64,000 bases of DNA from Guptibacillus hwajinpoensis (GTDB lineage: Bacteria; Bacillota; Bacilli; Bacillales; Guptibacillaceae). The notes beneath the pieces were generated by a model. That model searched no databases and was not told the DNA's origin. It saw nothing but the letters and a program-made list of their open reading frames with translations. Each line of letters starts with the position of its first letter. The first letter of the stretch is position 1. Made by a program: the position numbers and the translations under genes. Shown here piece after piece: positions 54,302-63,097 of the stretch. The stretch is taken from positions 772,981-836,980 of the forward strand of contig NZ_LELK01000004.1 in assembly GCF_001039475.1 (NCBI RefSeq). Direction: 5' to 3'.

Positions 54302-55588
54302 TTATTCTAGCTTCTTAATCTCGAGCTCTTTGATCTGATGTCCATCAATTTCGCGAACGGTAAATTCGTATTCATTAACTGTAAATGTGGTTCCTTGTTC
54401 AGGTTCAATATCGTGTGTCAAGACCCACCCGCCAATCGTATCCACGTCCGTATGATCAAGCGAAGTTCCGAGAAGTTCGTTAATATCAGTGATTAGCGCT
54501 TTGCCATCAACGATTGTTTTTCCTTTTCCATCTTCACGTATTGGAAGTTTCTCATCAAAATCAAACTCATCCTGAATTTCGCCAACGATTTCCTCAAGAA
54601 TATCTTCTACAGTAACAAGCCCAGCCGTACCACCATATTCATCAACGACGATCGCAATATGATTATGGCTTTCTTGCATCTTTTTAAGAAGCGTTTTAAT
54701 TGGCGAAGTCTCAATAACGTGGTTGATTGGATGAATGTAGTCGTTAAGAATAAGCTCTTCGCCCCACTTATATTGAGTTAAAATCTCTTTAATATTAACG
54801 ACACCGATGATTTTATCTTTGTCTCCATCTGCGACTGGATAGCGAGTGTACTTACCGTTTTTCATAATTTCTAGATTTTCTTCGGTCGTATTGTTTACAA
54901 ATAGACACGTCATTTCAGTACGGGGAATCATGATTTCTCTCGCCATACGCTCATCGAACTCGAAAATATTATTAACGAATTCCATCTCTGACTTGTTTAT
55001 TTCACCACTCTTATAACTTTCCGATAAAATGAGACGAAGCTCTTCCTCTGAGTGAGCTTGCTCGTGTTCATTGGCGGAATGTAAGCCGAACAGTTTAACA
55101 ACGCCTCTCGCTGAGCCATTTAGTGCCCAAATGAATGGATACATAATCCAATAGAACCAAATAAGTGGTCTTGCTAGAAGTAAACTAACTTTCTCTGCTT
55201 TCTGTATGGCAAATGTCTTAGGCGCAAGTTCACCAAGTACAACATGGAGAAAAGTGATAATACTGAAAGAGAGAGCAATAGTTAGCGGTGATACAATGGC
55301 TTCTGGAACGTCAATAAGTTCAAATAGTGGATGCAGTAGCTGTTCAACTGTTGATTCACCAAGCCAACCGAGTGCTAGTGCTGTAATGGTTATACCTAGC
55401 TGACAAGCAGAGAGATACCCATCCAGGTTTCCTAGCACTTTTTGAACAGCTTTTGCTTTTTTGTTTCCCTCACGTGCAAGTGAATCGATTCTCGTTCTTC
55501 GAATCTTGACGATTGCAAATTCAGAAGCCACAAAGAACGCCGTTAATACAATAAGTAGAAGTACAGCAATTATTTTAATAATTTCCAA
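54302..55588 (-). CDS. CNNM/CorC-type hemolysin-family membrane protein
   Basis: A 428-residue protein of the YhdP/YugS group. N-terminal DUF21 (CNNM) membrane domain with four spans (about 1-190), two CBS domains (about 205-325) and a CorC_HlyC domain (about 340-425). Linked to Mg2+ or Co2+ efflux in bacteria. TTG 55588 gives MEIIKIIAVLLL, lining up with B. subtilis YhdP. The AGGAGG site is 29 bases from it, but an 8-bp hairpin between brings the effective spacing to 9 bases. GTG 55618 overlaps the Shine-Dalgarno and was rejected. Confidence 0.88.
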   Translation of the reverse strand: MEIIKIIAVLLLIVLTAFFVASEFAIVKIRRTRIDSLAREGNKKAKAVQKVLGNLDGYLSACQLGITITALALGWLGESTVEQLLHPLFELIDVPEAIVSPLTIALSFSIITFLHVVLGELAPKTFAIQKAEKVSLLLARPLIWFYWIMYPFIWALNGSARGVVKLFGLHSANEHEQAHSEEELRLILSESYKSGEINKSEMEFVNNIFEFDERMAREIMIPRTEMTCLFVNNTTEENLEIMKNGKYTRYPVADGDKDKIIGVVNIKEILTQYKWGEELILNDYIHPINHVIETSPIKTLLKKMQESHNHIAIVVDEYGGTAGLVTVEDILEEIVGEIQDEFDFDEKLPIREDGKGKTIVDGKALITDINELLGTSLDHTDVDTIGGWVLTHDIEPEQGTTFTVNEYEFTVREIDGHQIKELEIKKLE

Positions 55589-55783
55589 TGATGCCCTTAC
55601 AGTAGTGTAAGGGTTCACCTCCTATGTAGTAGTATGTTTATCGTTAGCATAATGATGTTTTCCTTAATAGGGATAATGTGAAACTAACTTTCTCATAATA
55701 CTTGATTGGGTAGTGGTCTTTTAAGTGATATTAATGGATTACAATGAGATCTGGTGCTATGATAAGCTTTGTCTTAATTAAAG

Positions 55784-55934
55784 CTCTTTTCGTAGACATT
55801 GTTGCAATAAGAGTGGTGTAATTTCCGCTCCTGCGGGGTCTCACCTGTCCCGCTAGTCCCGCAGGAGTCGAGCATCCTTCCGCTCCAATTAGCGAATTTT
55901 GGTTTTCTATACAAAAATCTTTTAGAAAACAGCC
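55784..55934 (-). repeat. Family A copy A11, internally deleted
   Basis: Left end AAAGCTCTTTTCGTAGACATTG, then TTTCCGCTCC joined directly to TGCGGGGTCTCACCTGTCCC..., so the left half of the core is missing; right end ATCTTTTAGAAAACAGCC. It lies in the 55589-55992 gap. Confidence 0.82.
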
Positions 55935-55992
55935 TTATAAAGTCACTTAAATGCCTCTTCACATACTAGTTTTTTCAGAAAGGGGATTAATT

Positions 55993-56691
55993 ATGAAAAA
56001 GAACGTATCTCCCCTTAAATGGACAGGGTTAGCTTTACTCATTATGATTCCAATTATTTTCTTTATAAATCCACAATGGTTTACTGCGATTCGTTCGTTT
56101 CTATCACTTGAATCGCTGTCGCTCCTTGCAGATTATTTTCGGTCGCTTGGGATCTGGGCGCCTTTTATTAGTATTGCCTTAATGATTGCTCAGGGTATCA
56201 TTGCACCTCTACCTTCATTTGTTATTACAGCAGCAAATGGACTTGCTTTTGGAATACCGCTTGGAATAATTATTTCATGGACAGGTGGAATGGCTGCTGC
56301 ACTTGTTATGTTCCTTCTAGCTAGAATACTTGGGGCTTCGTTTGTTGAAAAAATAACGAAGAAAAGCGATCTGCTTGCTAAAGCGAACAGGTATAGTGGT
56401 GAGAATGGATTTTTCTTAATTCTTGTTGCAAGGATTATTCCAATTGTTTCCTTTGATATCATTTCCCTGATTGCTGGACTAAGTAACATTAAGTTCCGAT
56501 CGTTTGTTATTGCAACTGGTATAGGACAGATTCCTGGTACAGTTCTATATACGATTGTTGGGCATGATATTGCAAACCTTGATCAATACCAGGATCGCTT
56601 CATATGGACAAGCATTGTTCTAGTTGTCTTATTAATCATTGGAAAGCTGAGAAGTTCTCAAAAGGCAAATCAAACGAAAGCTAATTCATAA
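55993..56691 (+). CDS. TVP38/TMEM64-family (VTT domain) membrane protein
   Basis: A 232-residue DedA-like membrane protein. After an N-terminal span come the VTT/SNARE-assoc region with FVITAANGLAFGIPLGIIISWTG (in part), a reentrant GG motif and the ARIIPIVSFDIISLIAGLS segment, which is the family core. Suggested roles of relatives include lipid scrambling. ATG 55993 follows AAAGGGGAT; the frame from 55951 was rejected for lack of a ribosome site. Monocistronic. Confidence 0.88.
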   Translation: MKKNVSPLKWTGLALLIMIPIIFFINPQWFTAIRSFLSLESLSLLADYFRSLGIWAPFISIALMIAQGIIAPLPSFVITAANGLAFGIPLGIIISWTGGMAAALVMFLLARILGASFVEKITKKSDLLAKANRYSGENGFFLILVARIIPIVSFDIISLIAGLSNIKFRSFVIATGIGQIPGTVLYTIVGHDIANLDQYQDRFIWTSIVLVVLLIIGKLRSSQKANQTKANS

Positions 56692-56773
56692 AAATGCATT
56701 TCACTTTCTTAATTTAATTCTTGAGATTATGATGAACGTGAGAAAGAAATAAAAATGACAGGAGAGATTTGCA

Positions 56774-57076
56774 TTGGCTAAAATTATGGTGATTTATCAA
56801 GAACCTAAGGACGTTGCTGAGTTCAAACAATATTACGAGAACAACCACATGGCACTTGTAAAAGATGTGCCAAACGTGAAGCATGCGGAAGTGAATTATG
56901 TTTCTGCTGCGATGAACACGGACAAACCATATTTTCTAACAGCTACAATTGAATTTGGTTCGAAAGAGCAGTTAGAAGATGCAATGCAGTCACCAGCATG
57001 GGCTAAAGTATCGGAAGATGGCCAGAACATGATGAAGTTTCTTGATGAGCCACCACTTCTACTTATTACAGAATAA
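56774..57076 (+). CDS. EthD-family protein
   Basis: A 100-residue dimeric alpha-beta barrel protein of the EthD family: IMVIYQEPKDVAEFKQYYEN, HMALVKDVPNVKHAEVN and a C-terminal MMKFLDEPPLLLIT. The family was first described in ether degradation, but most members have unknown roles. TTG 56774 follows AGGAGAG. A terminator closes it. Confidence 0.85.
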   Translation: MAKIMVIYQEPKDVAEFKQYYENNHMALVKDVPNVKHAEVNYVSAAMNTDKPYFLTATIEFGSKEQLEDAMQSPAWAKVSEDGQNMMKFLDEPPLLLITE

Positions 57077-57083
57077 GAATAAT

Positions 57084-57119
57084 AAGAGCACTCGATTATA
57101 CAATTCGAGTGCTCTTTTG
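57084..57119 (+). terminator. Terminator of the EthD-like gene
   Basis: AAGAGCACTCGA / TCGAGTGCTCTT with a 9-base loop, then TTG. Confidence 0.85.
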
Positions 57120-57183
57120 TTTAAGCTTCGCTTCAAAAGGTAATAGGTTTGAAAAGACGATGATTTAGAGAGGAGACGATCGC

Positions 57184-57801
57184 ATGAAAGCATTATTTCT
57201 TAACTGTTCACTAAAAACGAGCGATGAACCATCAAACACAGACGCTTTATATAAAGAGGCGGAAGCTATCTTTGATAAAGAAGGTGTTGAAACCGAGAGT
57301 GTCAGATTAGCTGATTATAAAATCGCTTATGGGATATCTGATGATGAAGGCAATGGTGATGAGTGGCCAGCGATTTTTGAGAAAGTAAAAGCTGCGGATA
57401 TCGTTGTACTTGGAACACCCCTTTGGCTTGGTGAGAAAAGTAGTATCGCGACGCTTGCCATTGAGCGCCTATATGGCGGAAGCGGATTAACAAACGACCT
57501 CGGACAATCTCTTTACTATAATAAGGTAGGCGGAGTAGTCATTACAGGTAATGAGGATGGAGCAAAGCATGCAGCAGCTTCTGTCCTATACGGCTTCTCA
57601 CATATTGGGATAACCGTGCCTCCGAATGTAGATGCTTATTGGGTAGGTGAAGCAGGACCAGGTGATTCGTATATTGAAGCGAATGGTCAGAAAAATGATT
57701 TCGCTACAGGTCACGCCAAAACAATGGCACATAATTTAGTACATTTCGCACGAATTTTTTGTGATAACCCAATCCCAGCTAAAGGAAACACAATGGAATA
57801 G
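57184..57801 (+). CDS. Flavodoxin-fold NAD(P)H-dependent oxidoreductase
   Basis: A 205-residue FMN reductase-type protein. Phosphate loop LNCSLKTSDEPSNTD (about 6-20), the flavin-binding LGTPLWLGEKSS (about 79-90) and VVITGNEDGAKHAAASVLYG. It could reduce quinones, azo dyes or act as FMN reductase; substrate unknown. AGAGGAGACG before the ATG. Monocistronic. Confidence 0.88.
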   Translation: MKALFLNCSLKTSDEPSNTDALYKEAEAIFDKEGVETESVRLADYKIAYGISDDEGNGDEWPAIFEKVKAADIVVLGTPLWLGEKSSIATLAIERLYGGSGLTNDLGQSLYYNKVGGVVITGNEDGAKHAAASVLYGFSHIGITVPPNVDAYWVGEAGPGDSYIEANGQKNDFATGHAKTMAHNLVHFARIFCDNPIPAKGNTME

Positions 57802-57810
57802 ATCATTATC

Positions 57811-57842
57811 CTCCCTCCTCTTAATAGGAGGGAGTTCTTTAT
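57811..57842 (+). terminator. Terminator of the oxidoreductase gene
   Basis: CTCCCTCCT CTTAAT AGGAGGGAG then TTCTTTATT. Confidence 0.78.
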
Positions 57843-57921
57843 TGGTTCAAGATCCTCCTTCATTCACCGGGGTGCCCAGTATTCCATAAGATAGAAGATA
57901 AACAAAAATGGGGGGATTTCA

Positions 57922-57999
57922 GTGGAAGAACTGATCTTGTTTCTTGTCCTTTTTATTCTTCTCATCATTATTTTGCTTGCAGTAGCTGGGATCATCTAA
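57922..57999 (+). CDS. Tiny hydrophobic protein (YjcZ-like), 25 residues
   Basis: MEELILFLVLFILLIIILLA is followed by VAGII and a stop. GTG start behind GGGGGGA. A single membrane span with the LFxLLxI pattern seen in the two neighbours. YjcZ-type peptides are made during sporulation in many Bacillus species; function unknown. Confidence 0.62.
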   Translation: MEELILFLVLFILLIIILLAVAGII

Positions 58000-58110
58000 A
58001 AACATACAAATAGGCTTAGGATATTTCTAACAGAATATGGACACCTGCCTACCCTTCTTTTTCATTGCAACATATAGTATTAGTAACCTTCCAGGAAAGG
58101 GGGTTTTCTA

Positions 58111-58287
58111 ATGAGTGGAAAAGAGCAAGTACGTGGCGGCGGCTACGGTAAAGGATTTGCGTTAATTGTTGTATTGTTCATCCTCTTGATTATCGTAGGA
58201 GCAGCAGCAGTTGGCGGAGCAGGTTACGGATGCGGTCCATGTGGCGGAAAAGGTGGTTACGGCGGCTACGGCGGTTATGGCTACTAA
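58111..58287 (+). CDS. YjcZ-family sporulation protein with Gly/Tyr tail, 58 residues
   Basis: N-terminal RGGGYGKGF, membrane span ALIVVLFILLIIVGAAA (about 17-33), then a Gly/Tyr/Cys tail with GYGCGPCGG and repeated GGYGGYGGYGY. GAAAGGGGG before the ATG. The span is almost the same as in the next gene; the Gly-Tyr tail is like those of coat or adhesive proteins. Confidence 0.85.
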   Translation: MSGKEQVRGGGYGKGFALIVVLFILLIIVGAAAVGGAGYGCGPCGGKGGYGGYGGYGY

Positions 58288-58325
58288 ACCTTTCTTGTTG
58301 AACTAGCATGAAAGGAGGGATAAGT

Positions 58326-58412
58326 ATGAGTTACGGTTATGGTCAAGGATTTGCGTTAATCGTTGTATTGTTTATTCTTTTGATTATCGTTGGCGCAGTA
58401 TGGGCTTACTAA
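58326..58412 (+). CDS. YjcZ-family sporulation protein, 28 residues
   Basis: MSYGYGQGFALIVVLFILLI then IVGAVWAY. AAAGGAGGG before the ATG. It shares GFALIVVLFILLIIVGA with the previous gene, so the pair arose by duplication. A terminator follows, and the two are probably co-transcribed. Confidence 0.88.
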   Translation: MSYGYGQGFALIVVLFILLIIVGAVWAY

Positions 58413-58419
58413 TATAAGC

Positions 58420-58446
58420 AAAAGCACCCAATTTGGGTGCTTTTTT
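58420..58446 (+). terminator. Terminator of the YjcZ-like genes
   Basis: AAAGCACCCAA / TTGGGTGCTTT then T3, seven bases after the stop. Confidence 0.85.
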
Positions 58447-58563
58447 CCTTGATATAAAGTTGGTTATAGCGGTGAAGTTATTAATTGAGGGGCGTTTTTG
58501 TACATATTGTTGTGTTAAATATAGTTATTCACAATACCTCTTTTGAAAACAAAGTCTTTTAGA

Positions 58564-58672
58564 AAGGCTCTTTTCGTAGACATTGTTGCTTTTCAAAGGT
58601 TTTTCTATAGAGAATCCCATATCATAGTTGATTAGAGCGGAAATCAACCACTACTTTTATAGTAACAGTGCC
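58564..58672. repeat. Family A copy A12, strongly decayed
   Basis: AAAGGCTCTTTTCGTAGACA at the left; GAGCGGAAATCAACCACTAC and AGTAACAGTGCC at the right. The core is replaced by AT-rich DNA, and both ends look like right ends, suggesting rearrangement between two copies. Confidence 0.65.
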
Positions 58673-59536
58673 TTATTGAAAAACAATTGTCTTATTACCG
58701 TGAACAATCACTCGTTTTTCAAGATGCCATTTGACCGCACGATATAACACAATTCGTTCTATGTCTTTACCATGTCGTTTAAGATCGGTTACATTGTAGC
58801 GATGTGTAATGCGTGTGATGTCCTGTTCAATAATAGGTCCTTCGTCCAGTTGCTCGTTCACATAGTGTGCGGTTGCACCAATGATCTTTACACCACGGTC
58901 GAATGCTTGTTGATACGGGTTTCCACCGATAAAAGCTGGGAGAAAGGAATGATGAATATTAATAATTTCATTCTGATAACGTTGAATAAGCTGTTCAGGA
59001 ATAATTTGCATATATCGTGCAAGAATGACCGTGTCAATTCGATTTTCTTCGAGAATTGAGAAATGGGCTGCTGTTGCTTCTGCTTTCGTATCCTTTGTTA
59101 CAGGCACGTGATAGAAAGGAATCCCAGCTGACTCCGCTAATTCTCTGAAGTGATTGTGGTTACTAATCACCAATGCAATTTCAGCATGAAGTTCACCTAA
59201 CTGCCATCTCCAAATTAATTCTTGTAAGCAATGATCTTCTTTCGTAGCAAAGATGGCAACGCGAGGCTTTTTCGATGTGGCTGTGATGGACCACTGCATG
59301 GAGAAGGGAGAAGCTGTTTCGGCAAAAGCTGCTTCAAGTTCTGGTAGTTTTTCAAGCAAGTTTGGGTGACTAAATTCTATTCTCATGAAGAAATGACCTT
59401 GAACAGGGTCTGTGGAGTGCTGATCTGAGTGGACGATGTTTGCCCCGTTAGAGAAAAGGAAGGTGGAGACTGCGGCTACAATTCCTTCGGTGTCTGGGCA
59501 TGATACTAGTAAGATACCTTTTTCAGTTTGGTTCAT
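58673..59536 (-). CDS. purU: Formyltetrahydrofolate deformylase
   Basis: A 287-residue enzyme hydrolysing 10-formyltetrahydrofolate to formate and tetrahydrofolate, balancing one-carbon pools. N-terminal ACT domain (about 7-85; LLVSCPDTEGIVAAVSTFL) and a C-terminal formyltransferase-type domain with INIHHSFLPAF, the catalytic Asn-His, and LDEGPIIEQD with the catalytic Asp. ATG 59536 follows AGGAGG by 6 bases; GTG one codon earlier is too close to it. Monocistronic, next to repeats on both sides. Confidence 0.95.
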   Translation of the reverse strand: MNQTEKGILLVSCPDTEGIVAAVSTFLFSNGANIVHSDQHSTDPVQGHFFMRIEFSHPNLLEKLPELEAAFAETASPFSMQWSITATSKKPRVAIFATKEDHCLQELIWRWQLGELHAEIALVISNHNHFRELAESAGIPFYHVPVTKDTKAEATAAHFSILEENRIDTVILARYMQIIPEQLIQRYQNEIINIHHSFLPAFIGGNPYQQAFDRGVKIIGATAHYVNEQLDEGPIIEQDITRITHRYNVTDLKRHGKDIERIVLYRAVKWHLEKRVIVHGNKTIVFQ

Positions 59537-59632
59537 CACTGGCCTCCTATTGGTGTTAAATAGTTAAAATCATACACTATTTCGATGTGAAGCGCAAAAG
59601 GATTTTAAGGTTTTGCGAGGACTGTGGGAGTG

Positions 59633-59772
59633 ATTTTTGACTCATTTACGCCTAAGAAGGACGGTGAGGTTTGAGCAAATGAATTTGCTCACCGCACCGT
59701 CCTTCTTAGACGACCTTTCAGCTCTGCTGAAAGGCGAGTGAAACTGGGGTTTCACTCGAATGAGTCAAAAAT
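59633..59772 (+). repeat. Family B dispersed repeat, copy B2
   Basis: ATTTTTGACTCATT / AATGAGTCAAAAAT arms enclose a palindrome (CTAAGAAGGACGGTG ... CACCGTCCTTCTTAG), a TGAGCAAATGAATTTGCTCA tip, and the two hairpins CTTTCAGC/GCTGAAAG and GAGTGAAAC/GTTTCACTC. The AGGCTATGTTA ends of B1 are absent. The 59537-60146 gap holds this and A13. Confidence 0.83.
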
Positions 59773-59802
59773 CGAGCGGGTTACATGATAAGTGGTTTTG
59801 AA

Positions 59803-60021
59803 AGGCTCTTTTCTAAAAGATTGTTGCTTTTGAAATAATTATTGAATAAAAACCACACTTCGCTAATTGGAGCGGAAGGATGCTCGACTCCTGTGGGACT
59901 AGCGGGACAGGTGAGACCCCACAGGAGCGTTAGCGACGAGGAGGCTCACCGCCCGCCCCGCGGAAAGCGGGTAGGAGCGGAAATTCACCTATTATAGTAA
60001 CAATGTCTACGAAAAGAGCCT
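59803..60021 (+). repeat. Family A copy A13 (near full length)
   Basis: Left end GGCTCTTTTCTAAAAGATTG, right end ACGAAAAGAGCC. The stem is CCTGTGGG / CCCACAGG, a compensated change from CCTGCGGG / CCCGCAGG. The right arm of the outer stem (CGAGCATCCT) is partly deleted (AAAGCGGGTAGGAGCGG). Confidence 0.88.
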
Positions 60022-60146
60022 TTTGAAAACATGATAAAATCTTTAATTAACTTACAAATGCTTAATAAAAATTAATAATACTTATTTATATTGATTATAT
60101 ACTTACGTTAACTTATAATGTAAGGGAATGGAAACGAGGGAATGGG

Positions 60147-60908
60147 ATGTATCAAGAGGAGAGAATGTTAGCTATATTGGACTATCTTAAAAAGCATGAG
60201 CGTATTTCTGTTGATCAGATTTGCGATCTATTTCTCGTTTCAAGAGATACGGCTAGAAGAGATTTGGTGAAGCTTGAAGAAGAAGGTGCTGTAACAAGAA
60301 CGAGGGGTGGAGCGGTGCTTCCGCAGCTTCGGCATGAAATTAAGTCTTATCAGGATCGATTGAATGTCGTATCTGAAGAGAAGCAGCGGATAGGAAAGAA
60401 AGCCGCCACTTTTGTTACAGATGGGGATGTCGTCATTCTTGATGCGTCTACTACTGTTCAGGCGTGTGCTGAATTTCTGCTCGATAAGCAAGCAACTGTG
60501 ATTACGAATTCAATCCACCAAGCTGATATTCTCTCGAATGGTGAGTTGCTTAATATTCACCTTCTTGGAGGAAAGCTTGAGAAGGATCACCGTTTTCTAT
60601 ACGGATCAGCAGTTGTTGAGAAAGTATCTTCTTATAATGCCGATATTGCTTTTATAGGGGTTGTTGGAATTTCTGAGCAAGGATTAACAATTGCTCATGA
60701 AGAAGATGGAATGGTTAAAAGAAAAATGATTGAGCAATCGAACTATGTAATAGCTCTCGCAGATTCATCAAAGTTTGGGCGATCAGAATTCTTCCGTTTT
60801 GCAAAGCTAGAAGATGTGGATCTGATTATTACGGATAAAACACCTGATCAGCATGTTGAGCAAATGCTCGATGCTCATCACGTGAAACTTATCATTGCAG
60901 AGAAGTAG
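60147..60908 (+). CDS. DeoR-family transcriptional regulator
   Basis: A 253-residue repressor: N-terminal helix-turn-helix (about 6-57; RISVDQICDLFLVSRDTARRD, split) and a C-terminal sugar-phosphate-sensing domain (about 75-250) with the VILDASTTV loop, and ALADSSKFG near 208. Ligand and targets unknown; no sugar gene is adjacent, but members of this group control glucose or fructose use. GAGGGAATGGG before the ATG. A terminator follows. Confidence 0.92.
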   Translation: MYQEERMLAILDYLKKHERISVDQICDLFLVSRDTARRDLVKLEEEGAVTRTRGGAVLPQLRHEIKSYQDRLNVVSEEKQRIGKKAATFVTDGDVVILDASTTVQACAEFLLDKQATVITNSIHQADILSNGELLNIHLLGGKLEKDHRFLYGSAVVEKVSSYNADIAFIGVVGISEQGLTIAHEEDGMVKRKMIEQSNYVIALADSSKFGRSEFFRFAKLEDVDLIITDKTPDQHVEQMLDAHHVKLIIAEK

Positions 60909-60947
60909 TGAATAGCCAGTAACAGCTTAGGCTGCTGGAATAATAGA

Positions 60948-60990
60948 AACGGACCGGCGTAACCAATTGGGCGTGACGGTCCGTTTTTTT
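60948..60990 (+). terminator. Terminator of the DeoR-type gene
   Basis: ACGGACC ... GGTCCGT with a 22-base loop, followed by T6. Confidence 0.8.
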
Positions 60991-61096
60991 GTATGCGATA
61001 AGGGGAACGGGTTAAAAGCAGAAAGCTTGGTCAGATTAAGAAAAGCTGTTACGATAAACTGTAATTATTCAATTTACATTAAAGGGGCAATTTGAT

Positions 61097-62125
61097 ATGA
61101 AATTAAGTGTGCTTGATCAATCTCCTGTATCAAGAGGTAATACACCAGTAGATGCACTTAGAGAAACGACTAAGTTAGCTCAAGAGACAGAGAAGCTTGG
61201 GTATCATCGTTTTTGGGTTTCTGAGCATCATAGTACGAAAAGCCTTGCAGGATCTAGTCCAGAGGTGTTGATTTCACATTTGGCTGCAAATACAAACACA
61301 ATGAGAATCGGATCAGGTGGCGTGCTATTGCCACATTACAGCCCATATAAAGTAGCAGAAAATTTCCGAATGCTAGAAACACTGAATCCCAATCGAATAG
61401 ACCTAGGACTAGGACGAGCTCCAGGTGGCATGCCTAACGTTACAAAAGCACTTGCCGGTGGAAATAGTATGGGTATGGATCGCTATTTAGAACAAGTGAA
61501 TGAATTAGCTTCTTATCTAAAAGGTGAAGATCCACATCGAATGAATGTACGAGCAACGCCGCTAGGTCATACAACTCCTGACATGTGGTTGCTTGGCTCA
61601 AGTGCCGCAAGTTCGATGATGGCAGCTCAGCGTGGACTAGGTTACACCTTTGCACATTTCATTAATGGTGACGGGGGAGCCACGGTAGTCGATCGCTACT
61701 TGAATCGCTTTGTGCCGTCAGAATTCAATGATACACCCAAAACAAACGTCGCTATCTTTGTTATTTGCGGAGAAACGGAAGAAGAAGCAGAATACTTAGC
61801 TTCAAGTCTTGACCTTGCTATTCTTTTAATTGAACAGGGGAAATCTGGGGAAGGATTCCCATCTCCAGATGAAGCACATCAGTTTCCTTATAGCGTGTTT
61901 GATAAAGAACGTATTCGGGAAAACAGAAGTAGAATGATCGTAGGCGACCCTAGGCAGGTAAAGCAACAAATCGAGGAACTTGCCTCGAAATACCAAACCC
62001 AGGAAGTTATTGTTAATACGATCACTCATGACTTTGAATCACGTCTGAAGTCATATAGACTCATTGCTGAAGCGTTCGAATTAAAGGAAAACGCTAGTCT
62101 TGACAAAACCAACTGTAATAATTAA
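61097..62125 (+). CDS. Luciferase-like (LLM) flavin-dependent oxidoreductase
   Basis: A 342-residue TIM-barrel protein of the bacterial luciferase family (MsnO8-type). N-terminal LSVLDQSPVSRGNTPVDAL and YHRFWVSEHHSTKSLAGSSP carry the flavin-binding His-His region; GLGRAPGGMPN and WLLGSSAASSMMAAQRGLG follow, and MIVGDPRQVKQQIEEL near the C-terminus. Needs reduced FMN; substrate unknown. AAAGGGGC before the ATG. Monocistronic. Confidence 0.9.
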   Translation: MKLSVLDQSPVSRGNTPVDALRETTKLAQETEKLGYHRFWVSEHHSTKSLAGSSPEVLISHLAANTNTMRIGSGGVLLPHYSPYKVAENFRMLETLNPNRIDLGLGRAPGGMPNVTKALAGGNSMGMDRYLEQVNELASYLKGEDPHRMNVRATPLGHTTPDMWLLGSSAASSMMAAQRGLGYTFAHFINGDGGATVVDRYLNRFVPSEFNDTPKTNVAIFVICGETEEEAEYLASSLDLAILLIEQGKSGEGFPSPDEAHQFPYSVFDKERIRENRSRMIVGDPRQVKQQIEELASKYQTQEVIVNTITHDFESRLKSYRLIAEAFELKENASLDKTNCNN

Positions 62126-62189
62126 AATTACACTATAGCTCGAATCAGTTGGAACACAAACTAGTCTTCCAAATTAGGAGGGAGAAACA

Positions 62190-62540
62190 ATGATGAACCA
62201 ACTACATCAACAATCTCTTTACCAAAAAGGTGATTGGGTTAAAGGAAAGTCAGTCCATGATGAATTGATTCATGGTTATGTAGAATCAGTTAATAACTAT
62301 CTCGGAACGATTAAAATCTTCGTTCTTGAGTGCGATAATCCAGAAACAGTAGGCAAAACAATTGAAACTTTCCAAAATCGTATTGCTCAACTTGAAGAGC
62401 CAGATTTCGAAAAAGACGAATCATATCTTTTAAACTTAATTGAGGTATCCTTAATTACGAAAGATAAGGAATGGTTTATGGAACTTTCCGATCAGCTCAA
62501 CCAGCTGCGAAATGAATCAGAGGAAGTCATTCCCTGTTAA
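62190..62540 (+). CDS. IDEAL-domain protein
   Basis: A 116-residue protein. N-terminal part (15-60) has a strand pattern (GDWVKGKSVHDELIHGYVES) and the C-terminus carries the short IDEAL helix motif LNLIEVSLITKDKEWFMEL (about 82-101), found in several Bacillus proteins of unknown function. Rich in Glu and Gln. AGGAGGGAG before the ATG. The role may be protein binding. Confidence 0.78.
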   Translation: MMNQLHQQSLYQKGDWVKGKSVHDELIHGYVESVNNYLGTIKIFVLECDNPETVGKTIETFQNRIAQLEEPDFEKDESYLLNLIEVSLITKDKEWFMELSDQLNQLRNESEEVIPC

Positions 62541-62610
62541 AATTTTCTTGCAAGCTATAAAAGAAATACGGTAGGATGGAAGTGGAAGAAAGTGTAGGGA
62601 GGCGCTGGAA

Positions 62611-63027
62611 TTGAATAGTGATTTTACTCTCGCCGTGCACAGCCTGGCGTTGCTTGCGATAAAGCCTGGACAAATGGCGACAAGTGACTACCTAGCTGGA
62701 AGTGCTTCAGTCCATCCCGTTCGTATGAGGAAAATTCTTAGTTTACTCAAAAAAAGCGATTATATCGCTTCTAAAGAAGGCGCGGGTGGTGGCTTCACCC
62801 TCGCTTGTAGGGTAGAAGATGTTACGCTTGATAAGATCTACAACTTAACATCTGTTGGGGCTCTTAAGCCAAAGTGTCCTGATTCAAATGAATATTGCCT
62901 CGTAGGAGCGAATTTGTCTAGTGTACTTGGCGACATATTTACAGATGCTGAGAATCATTTAACAGCATTTTTGCAACAATACACGATTCGTGATATTATT
63001 CAAAGCCTAAAACAAAAACAATTGTAA
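62611..63027 (+). CDS. Rrf2-family transcriptional regulator
   Basis: A 138-residue winged-helix protein. DFTLAVHSLALLAIKPGQM, then the recognition region SVHPVRMRKILSLLKKSDYI and the wing SKEGAGGGFTLA. Cys at about 90 and 97 (KPKCPDSNEYC) could bind an Fe-S cluster or form a thiol switch, though the spacing differs from IscR or NsrR. TTG 62611 follows GGGAGG. Possibly controls the redox genes downstream (nitroreductase). Confidence 0.88.
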   Translation: MNSDFTLAVHSLALLAIKPGQMATSDYLAGSASVHPVRMRKILSLLKKSDYIASKEGAGGGFTLACRVEDVTLDKIYNLTSVGALKPKCPDSNEYCLVGANLSSVLGDIFTDAENHLTAFLQQYTIRDIIQSLKQKQL

Positions 63028-63097
63028 TCGATTGTTTTTGTTTATTGTTTAAACTGTAATAAAAATAATTTCAATATTTTATTGGGGGTGAGCAGAC

